Positions 20,371 through 30,939 of a stretch of DNA of 64,000 nt are shown one piece after another; position 1 is the first letter of the stretch; each line of letters starts with the position of its first letter. Made by a program: the position numbers and the translations under genes. The stretch comes from Rebecca billardiae RCC1528 (lineage: Eukaryota; Haptophyta). The DNA lies in assembly GCA_965240325.2 (NCBI GenBank), contig OZ251247.1, positions 496,001-560,000 of the forward strand, read 5' to 3'. A model generated the notes under the pieces. It worked only from the letters and a program-made list of their open reading frames with translations, did no database searches and was not told where the DNA came from.

Positions 20371-21468
20371 CTGTCAACTCCCAGTGGCGGCAGCGCCAGA
20401 GGTTGGTCGCCGCTTCGTCGCTGCGCGGCCTCGCTCCAGCGACTAACTCTCGTGGGCGCCCGCCCTGGGGGGCGAGTGGGGCGCGCACGGCGCGAGCTCC
20501 TGTGGCCGTGTACGCGCGCGCGGAGGCGGCGCGCGTGGCTGGGCAGGTGCTAAGGAGTGTATGTCGCCCTCCCACGCCGCGCGCCTTGCTCGCCGCCGCT
20601 TTCGCCGCGCCTCAGGCCAGCGCGCACGCGTGCGCCGCCTCCAGAGCCAGCCTCGGGCAATCGGCAGCCGCCCGCGCATGTGTGGTGCGCGGTCTGGTCG
20701 GCGCGAGTCGGTCGGGGCCATCGGGCGAGGCTCGCATACTATAGACGCGCGCCATGCCGCCTCGCGCCGCCGCGCGTGGGTTGTCATGGGTCGACACGCA
20801 AGCATCTTAGGTCTGACACGAACTGCAGCACGAATGCGAAAATGCTCATGTTTGGACGCTCATGGAGACGCTGGAGAGCACAATAGACGCGCGCAGGCGA
20901 TGAAGAGCGGGGCAACGCACTCATAGGACGCCGTACAAGCGCCCAATGCGGCCGCCTATCACGCGCATGTGCGCTCACTGTCACGTATTCGAGCTCATTT
21001 CTGCTTGTGCATTCATCGATCAGCTTCCTTCCACAGCTTCACGGGATGGGACCGGGCCCATGCGCGGCGGCGCGAGGCGGCATGGCGCGCGTCTATAGTA
21101 TGCGAGCCTCGCCCGATGGCCCCGACCGACTCGCGCCGACCAGACCGCGCACCACACATGCGCGGGCGGCTGCCGATTGCCCGAGGCTGGCTCTGGAGGC
21201 GGCGCACGCGTGCGCGCTGGCCTGAGGCGCGGCGAAAGCGGCGGCGAGCAAGGCGCGCGGCGTGGGAGGGCGACATACACTCCTTAGCACCTGCCCAGCC
21301 ACGCGCGCCGCCTCCGCGCGCGCGTACACGGCCACAGGAGCTCGCGCCGTGCGCGCCCCACTCGCCCCGCAGGGCGGGCGCCCACGAGAGTTAGTCGCTG
21401 GAGCGAGGCCGCGCAGCGACGAAGCGGCGACCAACCTCTGGCGCTGCCGCCACTGGGAGTTGACAGCC
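20371..21468. repeat. Large inverted repeat, ~410-bp arms with 279-bp spacer
   Basis: The left arm (~20371-20779) and right arm (~21059-21468) are reverse complements with very few differences. The left end ctgtcaactcccagtggcgg mirrors ccgccactgggagttgacag at the right end, and the inner ends mirror around catactatagacgcgcgcc / ggcgcgcgtctatagtatg. Weaker similarity continues outward by 15-20 bases. The spacer 20780-21058 has no gene. The right arm abuts the start region of the next RCC1 gene, so the left arm may be an inverted copy of its promoter or a foldback element. No terminal duplication is obvious. Confidence 0.85.
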
Positions 21469-21594
21469 TTCCCGCCCTTGCGCCAATCATCGCCCACTAT
21501 CGAGTGGCTCCGGCGACTGAGGCTATTCATGCTGAGCATATCCGCCGGACTCCTGGCCAACCGCCTTCGACTTCCGAGCGCCAAGGCCATATCG

Positions 21595-23067
21595 ATGACG
21601 ACGATGCAAGACGCGGCGACGGCGGCGCCGCGGCTGGCTGACCTGCCCGCCGAGGTCATCGAGCGCATTCTCCACGCACTTGACTCGCCTCGACACCTCG
21701 CCGCCGCCAACGCCGCCTCACGCCTCTTCCGTGGCGCGCCGGGCGGCCGCTCGCCGGTCGAGCACGCGCTGCGCAAGCGCGCGCGCGCGCGCGGGCACGA
21801 CCGCGCGCTGCCGCCGACGCTGCCCTCCGGCGTGCGCACGTGGGCATATGAGCTGTTTCTGCGCGAGCGTGTGCTCGAGCTCGCATGCGTCCACGCATCC
21901 CCGGTCGCGTGCGGTGACAACTTCAGCGCGTTTGTGGACGCGGAGGGCGGGCTGCACACGTGCGGCGAAGAGAAGGCGCGGGACGAGAACACCGGGCGGC
22001 CGACGGGCGAGTATCGAGCGCGCGCTGCAGTGGGTCATGCCGGTGTACCGGTGGTGTCCCGGACGTCGCGCGTCGCTTCGCTCAGCGCAGTGCGCGTGCG
22101 TTCTGTGGCGGCGGGCTGGACGCACCTGCTCGCGCTGAGCGATGCCGGCGCCGTGTACGGCTGCGGCTACAACAAGTACGGCCAGCTGGGGCTAGGGGAC
22201 ACGGAGGGGCGGCGGTCGTTCGTTCCGCTGGAGGCAATGCGGCGTGAGTCCGTCGTGGGCATCGCGGCCGGCATCCACCACAGCGTCGCGCTCACCGCCG
22301 CTGGGTGCGCGTACAGCTGGGGCGACAACGAGTGCGGCCAGCTCGGCCATGGCGACACGAAGGAGCGGTGGGAGCCGACCCGCATCGAGGCACTGGACGG
22401 CGTGCGCGTGGGCGGGATGGCCGCGGGGGGTGGGCACACGCTGCTTCTGACCACGCGCGGCGCCGTCTACTCGTGCGGCAGCGGATGGGACGGCCGTCTC
22501 GGCCACGGCGACGAGCAGCAGCAGCACACGCCGAGGCGCATCGAGGCGCTCGCTGGCGTGCGCGCCGTGCACGTGAGCGCGGGCGGCGCGCACAGCCTGG
22601 TGGTGGACGCGTCGGGCTGCGTGCATGGCGTCGGGGCTGCATCCTGCGGCTGTCTGGGCACCGTTGGCGACACGAGTGTCGCCCATAGGCAGCCCACGCG
22701 CATAGAGGCGCTCGCGGGTGTGAGCGCTGTCCGCGCGTGCGCTGGCACAGCCAGCAGCGCGGTGCTGGGCGCAGACGGCAGCGTGCACACGTTTGGGGAC
22801 AACCGGCACGGCCAGCTGGGGCACGAGGGCTCTGGCGAGATGCAGCTGCCCACGCGTGTGCACGCGCTCGCGCACGCGTGCGTCACGGTCTGTTCGCTCG
22901 GCGTTGCCCACGCGCTGTACGTCACCGCTGACGGCAGCGTGCACTCGTGCGGTCAGCAGTCGGCAGCGCTCGGCCACGGGCACGGCGTCTGCATCAGCAT
23001 GGCCGCCGAGCCCGAGGAGGGATCGCTGCGGACGCCCACGCGCATCGAGCAGCTGCCGCGTTTGTGA
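21595..23067 (+). CDS. F-box-like / seven-blade RCC1 protein
   Basis: Intronless, 490 residues from the ATG at 21595 (MTTMQDAATAAPRL). The frame stays open upstream through the inverted-repeat arm, but that part has no family similarity. F-box-like motif LADLPAEVIERILHALDS at ~15-45, then SRLFRGAPGGRS and HALRKRARARG. Blades include YGCGYNKYGQLGLGD, YSWGDNECGQLGHGD, YSCGSGWDGRLGHGD and CVHGVGAASCGCLGT. The last resembles blade 5 of the minus-strand gene at 11738, unlike other members. It ends RIEQLPRL-stop, as do the genes at 31364, 33200 and 61608. Its 3' flank resembles that of the 33200 gene. The first repeat-bounded element begins 137 bases after the stop. Confidence 0.88.
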   Translation: MTTMQDAATAAPRLADLPAEVIERILHALDSPRHLAAANAASRLFRGAPGGRSPVEHALRKRARARGHDRALPPTLPSGVRTWAYELFLRERVLELACVHASPVACGDNFSAFVDAEGGLHTCGEEKARDENTGRPTGEYRARAAVGHAGVPVVSRTSRVASLSAVRVRSVAAGWTHLLALSDAGAVYGCGYNKYGQLGLGDTEGRRSFVPLEAMRRESVVGIAAGIHHSVALTAAGCAYSWGDNECGQLGHGDTKERWEPTRIEALDGVRVGGMAAGGGHTLLLTTRGAVYSCGSGWDGRLGHGDEQQQHTPRRIEALAGVRAVHVSAGGAHSLVVDASGCVHGVGAASCGCLGTVGDTSVAHRQPTRIEALAGVSAVRACAGTASSAVLGADGSVHTFGDNRHGQLGHEGSGEMQLPTRVHALAHACVTVCSLGVAHALYVTADGSVHSCGQQSAALGHGHGVCISMAAEPEEGSLRTPTRIEQLPRL

Positions 23068-23203
23068 CACACGGTGCGGTCGGCTCGGCGTCAGCGCTGC
23101 GCGTTGGGAGCTGCGGCGCTGTGTGAGACGCAGACTATGCTGAATCTAGCTGCATGCGTGCCCTCGGTCAACCTCGGTGGCAGTCTGAGCAAAGGACCAT
23201 GTC

Positions 23204-23416
23204 TGGTGCGATAAACACCGAAGGCTGCTGGCAGCTTACTAATCAGAAGATGGCTCAAACAACCAGAGGTCACAGCACACCATGCATCGTGCCCGGACCG
23301 TGCGCGGTCCGGCAGTGCACAGACTCACAGTGGACCGGATGTTCTTCCGGGTGAGGCGGCACTCGCCGCCGCAAGGGAAAGCGCATCAGCAGGCGGCTCC
23401 GAGTCGCAGCTGCATC
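23204..23416 (+). repeat. Terminal segment X, copy 1
   Basis: 213 bp, matching 27537-27749 with a single difference near the start (ggctgctgg versus ggctggtgg). It contains the hairpin ccggaccg-tgcg-cggtccgg and the sequence gtgcgataaacacc at its outer end. It marks the left end of element 1. Confidence 0.9.
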
Positions 23417-26400
23417 ATGGAGACAGGGTCCAGCCCTCGTGGCTCGATGGCCCGCTGGCGCTCTGGCCTACCTCAGTCGGCCCTTCGGGAGTCTGTGAGG
23501 GTTGCCTGCAACCTGCAACCGGGAAGCTCACGCCGCATATCGCGGTGCTGCAGCGGACGGTTTGGGCGTGTGCGCCCTTGTGGCCGCCGCCGTTGTCTCA
23601 TGGAGACAGGGTCCAGCCCTCGTGGCTCGATGGCCCGCTGGTGCTCTGGCCTGCCTCAGTCGGCTCTTCGTGAGTCGGTGAGGGTTGCCTGCAACCTGCA
23701 ACCGGGAAGCTCACGCCGCATATCGCGGTGCTGCAGCGGACGGTCTGGGCGTGTGCGCCCTTGTGGCCGCCGCCGTCGTCTCATGGAGACAGGGTCCAGC
23801 CCTCGTGGCTCGATGGCCCGCTGGTGCTCTGGCCTGCCTCAGTCGGCTCTTCGTGAGTCGGTGAGGGTTGCCTGCAACCTGCAACAGGGAAGCTCACGCC
23901 GCATATCGCGGTGCTGCAGCGGACGGTCTGGGCGTGTGCGCCCTCGTGGCCGCCGCCGTCGTCTCATGGAGACAGGGTCCAGCCCTCGTGGCTCGATGGC
24001 CCGCTGGTGCTCTGGCCTACCTCAGTCGGTCCTTCGGGAGTCGGTGAGGGTTGCCTGCACCTGCAACCGGGAAGCTCACGCAGCGTACAGCTGTGCTGCA
24101 GCGGCCGGTTTGGGTGTGTGTGCCCTTGTGGCCGCCGCCGTTGTCTCATGGAGACAGGGTCCAGCCCTCGTGGCTCGATGGCTCGCTGGTGCTCTGGCCT
24201 ACCTCAGTCGGCTCTTCGTGAGTCGGTGAGGGTTGCCTGTAACCTGCAACCGGGAAGCTCACGCCGCATATCGCGGTGCTGCAGCGGACGGTCTGGGCGT
24301 GTGCGCCCTTGTGGCCGCCGCCGTTGTCTCATGGAGACAGGGTCCAGCCCTCGTGGCTCGATGGCCCGCTGGTGCTCTGGCCTGCCTCAGTCGGCTCTTC
24401 GTGAGTCGGTGAGGGTTGCCTGCAACCTGCAACCGGGAAGCTCACGCCGCATATCGCGGTGCTGCAGCGGACGGTCTGGGCGTGTGCGCCCTTGTGGCAG
24501 CAGCCGTTGTCTCATGGAGACAGGGTCCAGCCCTCGTGGCTCGATGGCCCGCTGGTGCTCTGGCCTGCCTCAGTCGGTCCTTCGGGAGTCGGTGAGGGTT
24601 GCCTGCACCTGCAACCGGGAAGCTCACGCAGCGTACAGCTGTGCTGCAGCGGCCGGTTTGGGTGTGTGTGCCCTTGTGGCCGCCACCGTTGTCTCATGGA
24701 GACAGGGTCCAGCCCTCGTGGCTCGATGGCTCGCTGGTGCTCTGGCCTACCTCAGTCGGCTCTTCGTGAGTCGGTGAGGGTTGCCTGCAACCTGCAACCG
24801 GGAAGCTCACGCCGCATATCGCGGTGCTGCAGCTGACGGTTTGGGCGTGTGCGCCCTTGTGGCCGCCGCCGTTGTCTCATGGAGACAGGGTCCAGCCCTC
24901 GTGGCTCGATGGCCCGCTGGTGCTCTGGCCTGCCTCAGTCGGCTCTTCGTGAGTCGGTGAGGGTTGCCTGCAACCTGCAACCGGGAAGCTCACGCCGCAT
25001 ATCGCGGTGCTGCAGCGGACGGTCTGGGCGTGTGCGCCCTCGTGGCCGCCGCCGTCGTCTCATGGAGACAGGGTCCAGCCCTCGTGGCTCGATGGCCCGC
25101 TGGTGCTCTGGCCTGCCTCAGTCGGCTCTTCGTGAGTCGGTGAGGGTTGCCTGCAACCTGCAACCGGGAAGCTCACGCAGCGTACAGCTGTGCTGCAGCG
25201 GCCGGTTTGGGTGTGTATGCCCTTGTGGCCGCCGCCGTTGTCTCATGGAGACAGGGTCCAGCCCTCGTGGCTCGATGGCCCGCTGGTGCTCTGGCCTGCC
25301 TCAGTCGGCTCTTCGTGAGTCGGTGAGGGTTGCCTGCAACCTGCAACCGGGAAGCTCACGCCGCATATCGCGGTGCTGCAGCGGACGGTCTGGGCGTGTG
25401 CGCCCTCGTGGCCGCCGCCGTCGTCTCATGGAGACAGGGTCCAGCCCTCGTGGCTCGATGGCCCGCTGGTGCTCTGGCCTACCTCAGTCGGTCCTTCGGG
25501 AGTCGGTGAGGGTTGCCTGCACCTGCAACCGGGAAGCTCACGCAGCGTACAGCTGTGCTGCAGCGGCCGGTTTGGGTGTGTATGCCCTTGTGGCCGCCGC
25601 CGTTGTCTCATGGAGACAGGGTCCAGCCCTCGTGGCTCGATGGCCAGCTGGTGCTCTGGCCTGCCTCAGTCCCAGGCTCTTCGTGAGTCGGTGAGGGTTG
25701 CCTGCAACCGCCTGCAACCTGGAAGCTCACGCAGCATTACATTGCGGTGCTGAGGCGCGGCGGACGGTCTGGGCGTGTGTGCCCTGGTGGCCGCCGGCGC
25801 CGTTCAGTCTCATGCTGAGACACGCGGGCGGTCCCGGCAGGCCCGTGTGGCTCGATGGCCCGCTGATGCTCGGGCCTACCTCAGTCCCGGGCTCTTCGTA
25901 AGTCGGTGAGGGTTGCCTGCAACCGCCTGCAACCTGGAAGCTCACACAGCACAACGCGCAAGGCGGTGCTGAGGCGCAGACGGTCTGTATGTGTGTGCCC
26001 TCGTGGCCGCCGCAGTTGTCTCATTATGATGACAAGTAACTGTAACTGCTATGAACTGGACAGGGTCCAGCCCGCGTGGCTCGATGGCCCGCAGATGCTT
26101 GGGCCTACCTCAGTCCCGGGCTCTTCGTGAGTCGGTGAGGGCGTTGCCTGCAACCGCCTGCAACCCCTGGAAGCTCACGCTGACACGCAGCACATTGCGC
26201 GGTGCTGTTCGGCGCGCGGACGGTCTGGGCGTGTGCGCCCTGGTGGCCACCGCCATCATGTCTCATGGAGACAGGGTCCAGTCATCTTGGCTTGATGGCC
26301 CGCTGCTGGTGCTCGGGCCTCCCTCAGTCGGCTCTTCGTGAGTCGTCGGTGAGGGTTGCCTGCAGCCTTTACCTCATTCGACCCTTCGTGCGTCTGTGAG

Positions 26401-26810
26401 GGTTGCATGCCTGCGACTTGCAGCTGAAAAGCTCGCGCAGCATCACTGCAGCATGCAGCGGTGGCTGCAGCTTACGGTCTGGGCCGATGAGTGTGCCCTG
26501 GTGGCAGCTGCGTTGTCTCATGGAGACAGGGCCCAGCCCTCATGGCTCGATGGCCAGCTGGTGCTCTGGCCTCCCTCAGTAGGCCCTCCGGGAGTCGGTG
26601 AGGCTGGCCGAGTGCAGCCTGCAACCAGGACTGGCTCACGCTGCATACTGAAGCTGGGCTGCAGCGGGCGCGGGTCCGGTCCGAGTGGGCGTGTGCGCCC
26701 TCTGGGCAGTTATCTCCTCATGGAGATAGGTTTCAGCCCTCGTGGCTCGATGGCCAGCTGGTGCTCGGGCCTACCTCACTCGGCTCTTCGTGAGTCGGTG
26801 AGGGGTGCCT
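23417..26810. repeat. ~183-bp satellite array with AAB higher-order pattern
   Basis: Thirteen regular units start (atggagacaggg) at 23417, 23600, 23783, 23966, 24148, 24331, 24514, 24696, 24879, 25062, 25245, 25428 and 25610. About five degenerate units follow to ~26810. Two unit types alternate: A (cgcatatcgcgg...gtctgggcgtgtg) and B (gcgtacagctgtg...gtttgggtgtgtg). From 23600 they mostly run A-A-B, a ~548-bp higher-order period. The 183-bp spacing keeps a 61-codon frame open for several units, but 182-bp B units break it and the opposite strand is also open. It is therefore best read as a satellite, not a protein gene. Confidence 0.9.
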
Positions 26811-27205
26811 GCATCAAGGCTCGAGCAGTTCGCGTGCGCTGGACTGACTCGTGCGCACTAGCGGTGGGGCATGCCATTGAGCACACCGGCGGTCAATGGA
26901 CCGACTCGCCAGCGGGGAGGCAGGACTACTCGAACAAGGGACTGCCCCCGCTGCCGCAGCCAGTGCCAGCAGTGGCACTGGCAGCGCAGATAGCACCTGA
27001 TGGTGCTATCTGGCCGGTGATGGCCATCAGGTGCGCATGCTCCACTGATGCATGCGGCACTGTGCTGCATCATACATACTATGCAGCGAGCAGGCCAGAA
27101 GTGGCCGAGCAGACCTCTGCAGTCTCCCTGTGCGCCATCTGAGGCAGCGATGGGAAGGGATGACGCCGGGTGCGGGCAACCGCAGTGGCCAGGAGGGCAA
27201 TCAAT

Positions 27206-27538
27206 GGGGCTAGGGCGGCCACACGCCCGCACTCACACCCGGCCGGCGCGGCTGCTGCCGACAGCGCAGCGCCGGTCGGCAGGATGAATGCGGGCGGAGG
27301 GGCCGTCCGTTCCTGGCAATGCCTCATCCCTCTAATCCCATGCAAGCCTCCGCTTAAGGCGGCAGGCAAGGCATAGGGTCTGCTCATCTCTATTCCATAT
27401 GCTGATCATCAGCAGTTGGATAAGTGATATGGTTGATTGGCTGACAGCCACGTCAGCGCCGCCGTTGAGGCCCATTTGAGATGGGCAGCGCAGCTGACTC
27501 AGTCAGGGGACCTGGTTGACCCAGATGCCTGATTAGTG
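27206..27538 (+). repeat. Terminal segment Y, copy 1
   Basis: 333 bp, matching 30940-31272 with one visible mismatch (cagcgccgcc versus cagcggcgcc). It starts ggggctagggcggccacac and ends cagatgcctgattagtg. It closes element 1 and touches segment X of element 2. Confidence 0.9.
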
Positions 27539-27749
27539 GTGCGATAAACACCGAAGGCTGGTGGCAGCTTACTAATCAGAAGATGGCTCAAACAACCAGA
27601 GGTCACAGCACACCATGCATCGTGCCCGGACCGTGCGCGGTCCGGCAGTGCACAGACTCACAGTGGACCGGATGTTCTTCCGGGTGAGGCGGCACTCGCC
27701 GCCGCAAGGGAAAGCGCATCAGCAGGCGGCTCCGAGTCGCAGCTGCATC
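27537..27749 (+). repeat. Terminal segment X, copy 2
   Basis: Near-identical to 23204-23416, opening element 2 immediately after Y copy 1. Identity ends at gcagctgcatc, where element 1 continues into satellite and element 2 into gag-like sequence. Confidence 0.9.
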
Positions 27750-27759
27750 GCGTCCCACC

Positions 27760-29215
27760 CAACCCACCCTACACAAGGAAGCTGCAGTGCAGTCATATCG
27801 TCTACTCATCATTGGACGTGTGATCCCCACCTGAGTCTGACCCTGCCTTGCGCTTCCCGCGGCCGTCGCCAGCCTTCGGCTTTGCTTCTGCTGCACATGG
27901 AGGAAGCGGCACCCCACCTTGGGGCAGCTGCCGCTCCGCTGGAACGAGTGGCACACGCCCGTGACTGGTCGTCTCGGAGCGCTGGCACGAGGGCCGTGTC
28001 GTTCACCTCGTCCAGCACCATGTGCTCAGGGAGCAGGGCACGCGCACTGCTCACGCCCCTCCGGCGATGGCACGGATGCCCCGGCGGCGAGGACGTCCGA
28101 GAACTGCGGGAACGGCGGCACTTGGCCGCCGGAGATCTCTCCGAGTGCCCGGGGAGCTTCTTCGAGGCGTTGAGCGGCCCGGGTAGCAGGACGATCGAGA
28201 CGGTCTGGTCGTTGACAAGGTGGGCCTCCTGCCACACGCAGCCTTTGGTCAGCAGCTGCTGGGGCTTCTCGTCCTTCGTGGGCCGCGACGGCTCCCGCTG
28301 GAGCCGAGGCGCCTCGTCACGCGGCGGTGGCAGTGTTGCGGGCGCCAACGTCGGCATGGCGGCGGCGGTGATCGTTGACATCTCCCGCTGCTCCGCCGAC
28401 CGATCGGCTGATCGTCACTTCGACTTGGCCGTTGCGGGCGGCCAGCGTCGCGCTCTCGAAGGCGTCCGCCCACGGGCCGTCGCCCGGGGCGGGCGCCGTC
28501 CTCAGCGTCTCGATCACCTGGTTCGTCAGGCCGCGGTCGCTCTCGGCGCCGGCGACCCCGAGCAGCTGCAGCAGGCGGCAGGCCGCGTGCCCGCAGCCCC
28601 TGACGGCAGCAGCGCGGCGGGCCGCGCGTGCGCGACGCACCCGGCGCCGGCTCGGCGCCGGTGGCGTCCAAGGCGAGTTTCACCGCCGCCACCGCGTTCG
28701 CGCGAGCGCGCGCCACTGCGGCCGCCAATTCGTCGGGCGCCAGCGGCGCGTCGGCGGGGTTGGGGACGGCTGCCATCGGGGCGCTCGTTGCGCGGCGGCT
28801 GATTTCCCGCCCGCGGCCCCGGCCGCACGGTGACCCTGCGCACCCCGGACACCCGGGGTCTTTCGGTCCCGGATCGGCCGTCCGCACATGCGGCATGGCG
28901 GCCGGTGAGTTCGGCGTCGCAGCGGACGCACAGCGCCGGGAGGCGGTGCGCGCGCAACGCGACGTTATGCGCCGGCCGCCCGTCCACCAGGCGGCGACGT
29001 CGGTCATCCCAGGCCTGGTGGTGGCCACCGCATACCAGCGGCCGACGCTCAAGCAGCAGCAGTGGCACTCCCAGGATCGAGGCCGCGTGCCAGATGGAGC
29101 ACCCCTTCAACGCGCCTGTGCTCGGCCTGGCACTCGACATGCGCGCGGCGGCCTCGTGGATCTGTGCACCAAGAGGCACCTCGGTCCACGACGCCCGACT
29201 GGCTTGGTTCCACAC
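27760..29215 (-). pseudogene. Decayed gag-like region with CCCH zinc finger
   Basis: Minus-strand reading gives pieces in different frames. Near 29000 there is a Cys/His cluster CVRCDAELTGRHAAC. At 28300-28560 lies a fragment with ETLRTAPAPGDGPWADAFE and HLVNDQTVSIVLLPG. At ~27895-27955 a CCCH finger reads CHSFQRSGSCPKVGCRFLH (C-x8-C-x4-C-x3-H), reached only after a frame change near 27957. Such fingers are common in nucleic-acid-binding Gag-like proteins of algal retroelements. The orientation is opposite to the adjacent RT, which suggests an internal inversion. Gag identity is inferred from the finger and the neighbourhood. Confidence 0.5.
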
Positions 29216-29372
29216 CGTGAGAGGTGGCGGACAGCCTGTCTGGCTGGTCGGCTGAACTGCGTCAGCTCGGACCGGGTTCCATCAGCCGACCCGAGCGGGT
29301 CTTCGGAACGCGGAATGGTAAGACCGTCGGCAAGCCCCATGTGGCTTTCATCTGGTCTGCGGTGTCCAGTGC

Positions 29373-30660
29373 GTGGGCAATTGCGCGGACAGCGGAGTCT
29401 TCCGAGCAGATGCGCAGCACGCCTGCCTCCGCATGGCGGACCTGGATCACGCCGGGTGGGATGCGGCGGTGGAGGAGCAACTCCAATCCCAGGCTGCCGG
29501 CGCCGCTCACGCAGACGTCCTTGAAGCACTGTGGGCCCACGCCCAGCAGGAGGTGCAGGACTGATGGGCGGCGGAGATCGGCTCGTCGCCAGACGTCGAT
29601 CGCCTCTTCGGCAGGCACAAGTGGCGTGCCCATAATCCGCCGCGGGGTGCCACAAGGCGGCAGGGTCAGCCCATGTGACAACGCCAAGGCCTCCTTGCAC
29701 AACTCGTGTACAACGTTGCACGAACGGCTTCGGTGCACCTTGGGCGATTTCCCGGCAGGGGCGGCTGCCCTGTTCAGCGACGTGCTGGGACAGCTGGGCC
29801 ACTCTGGATGGTCTATGATGCTGGGCATCGAGGACATGGAAGCAGGGTATCGCCTGATCCAGTGCTCTCAGCCACGATTCACGTTGCTCGCGCACTGGGA
29901 CCCATTCCGCTGACGTGTGGTGTTCTTTCGCCTCCAGGGGTCAACTCTGGCCTGAAGAGCGCGGTCATCCAATTCAATCGCCTGGCTGAGTTCGTCACCA
30001 GGGTCGCAGTGCTGGCGCTTCCCATCTGTGTGGGGCACTACTTTGAGTAGGACTTTGCTGTGTGTGAGCCCACCTTTGCGAAAGGAGGGCAGGGGCTGCT
30101 GGTGGACCTGGGCCTCCTTATGGGCTTCCAGTTCAACCAGGCCAAGTCTGGTGAAAACCTTCCTAAGGGTCATACACGACTTCTCTGCTTTTGCTCGCAG
30201 CGGCGAGCTCAGGTGCAGCGTGCATGCTGACAGGATCTCTTTGCTGGTGGATACCATCGAATCCATCCTTGCAGCAGGTTGCATTGCCAAACAGTCGGAC
30301 ATGGGCAGCCTTCTGGGCAAGCTGCAGTGGGCTTCTTACCGCTTCTGCAGGGCCGCCCTGCAGCCTCTGTTCAGCAGGGCTCTCTCTGGGAAGGATCACT
30401 TCCAGCACTAGTCGGGGGCAGTGATGGACTCTCGCCAATCTATGGCCTCTCTCCTATTCATGGCCGTCATGCTGGGGGCCCTGCGCCCCCTGGTCTTCGG
30501 CTTCCGAAAGCACAGGCTTGTCAACACGAGTGCCTTGGCAGGTCTGCTCACTGGCTACTCTGGTGTGCGCGACTCGGCCCACATTGTGCACTCGTTCTGG
30601 GCCTTGGCAGCTGCTTTGCGCTGTGAGGTCTGGTCGACTATGGGCAAGTACATGGTCCAG
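29373..30660 (+). pseudogene. Decayed reverse transcriptase-RNase H
   Basis: RT features appear in order but in two alternating frames. RRGVPQGGRVSPCDNA (~29636) and ERLRCTLGDFPAG are followed by EDMEAGYRLIQ, the palm strand with the first catalytic Asp. After a frame change near 29910 come LKSAVIQFNRLAEF and ICVGHYFE-stop-DFAVCEP (~30020-30070), where the YxDD-type active site is interrupted by a stop and altered. Another change near 30150 leads to SLLGKLQWASYRF (connection region) and SFWALAAALRCEVW (~30595, RNase H-side sequence). The pattern matches RTs widespread in algal and dinoflagellate genomes. Frameshifts and stops make it non-functional. Confidence 0.7.
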
Positions 30661-30773
30661 CCACGCTGGTGTCGGGGACGCTGCAGCGTGCTGCAGGCCC
30701 TCGCCCTGTCACCTGGCAGCCGGCATCAACGCCAGGCGGGCAGGTGTCAGGGCAGGGCAGGGCTGGCGGCCCG

Positions 30774-30802
30774 CGGCGTGCCCGGCCTGGCCGGGCACGC
30801 CG
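30774..30802. repeat. 29-bp perfect hairpin palindrome
   Basis: cggcgtgcccggcc is followed by one base and its exact reverse complement, a 14-bp stem with a 1-nt centre. A second stem, gtcgcccgccc/gggcgggcgac, lies at 30910-30933. Both lie between the RNase H remnant and terminal segment Y. Confidence 0.85.
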
Positions 30803-30939
30803 TCAGCGGATAGGATCCGGCAGGACGTGAGCTCAGCTCCCTCCTGTCGGCGGCCGTCCGCAGGGCTGCTGGCAGCGGTGCTGGGCCTGTTGAGGGCTGC
30901 GGCACCGAGGTCGCCCGCCCGAGGGCGGGCGACAGGGGA

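Larger units (their letters stand above)
23205..27538. mobile_element. Repeat-bounded element 1 with satellite interior
   Basis: It begins with a 213-bp segment X (23204-23416) and ends with a 333-bp segment Y (27206-27538). Both recur, with one mismatch each, as the ends of the next element, which starts at the following base. The interior is a ~183-bp tandem repeat plus a hairpin-rich stretch (for example agatagcacc/ggtgctatct at 26988-27011). There is no coding capacity for a recombinase or polymerase, so it looks non-autonomous. The ctgattagt at the end of Y is complementary to actaatcag just inside X. The transposon class is not resolved. Confidence 0.6.

Noticed and set aside
21262-21594. 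N-terminal extension of the RCC1 gene into the inverted-repeat arm
   Set aside because: The extra 111 codons have no similarity to other family members, and a good ATG exists at the conserved position.
23282-25694. Repetitive 280-315 codon ORFs in the satellite array
   Set aside because: The 183-bp period is divisible by three, so a frame stays open by repetition; 182-bp units break it and the reverse strand is also open.
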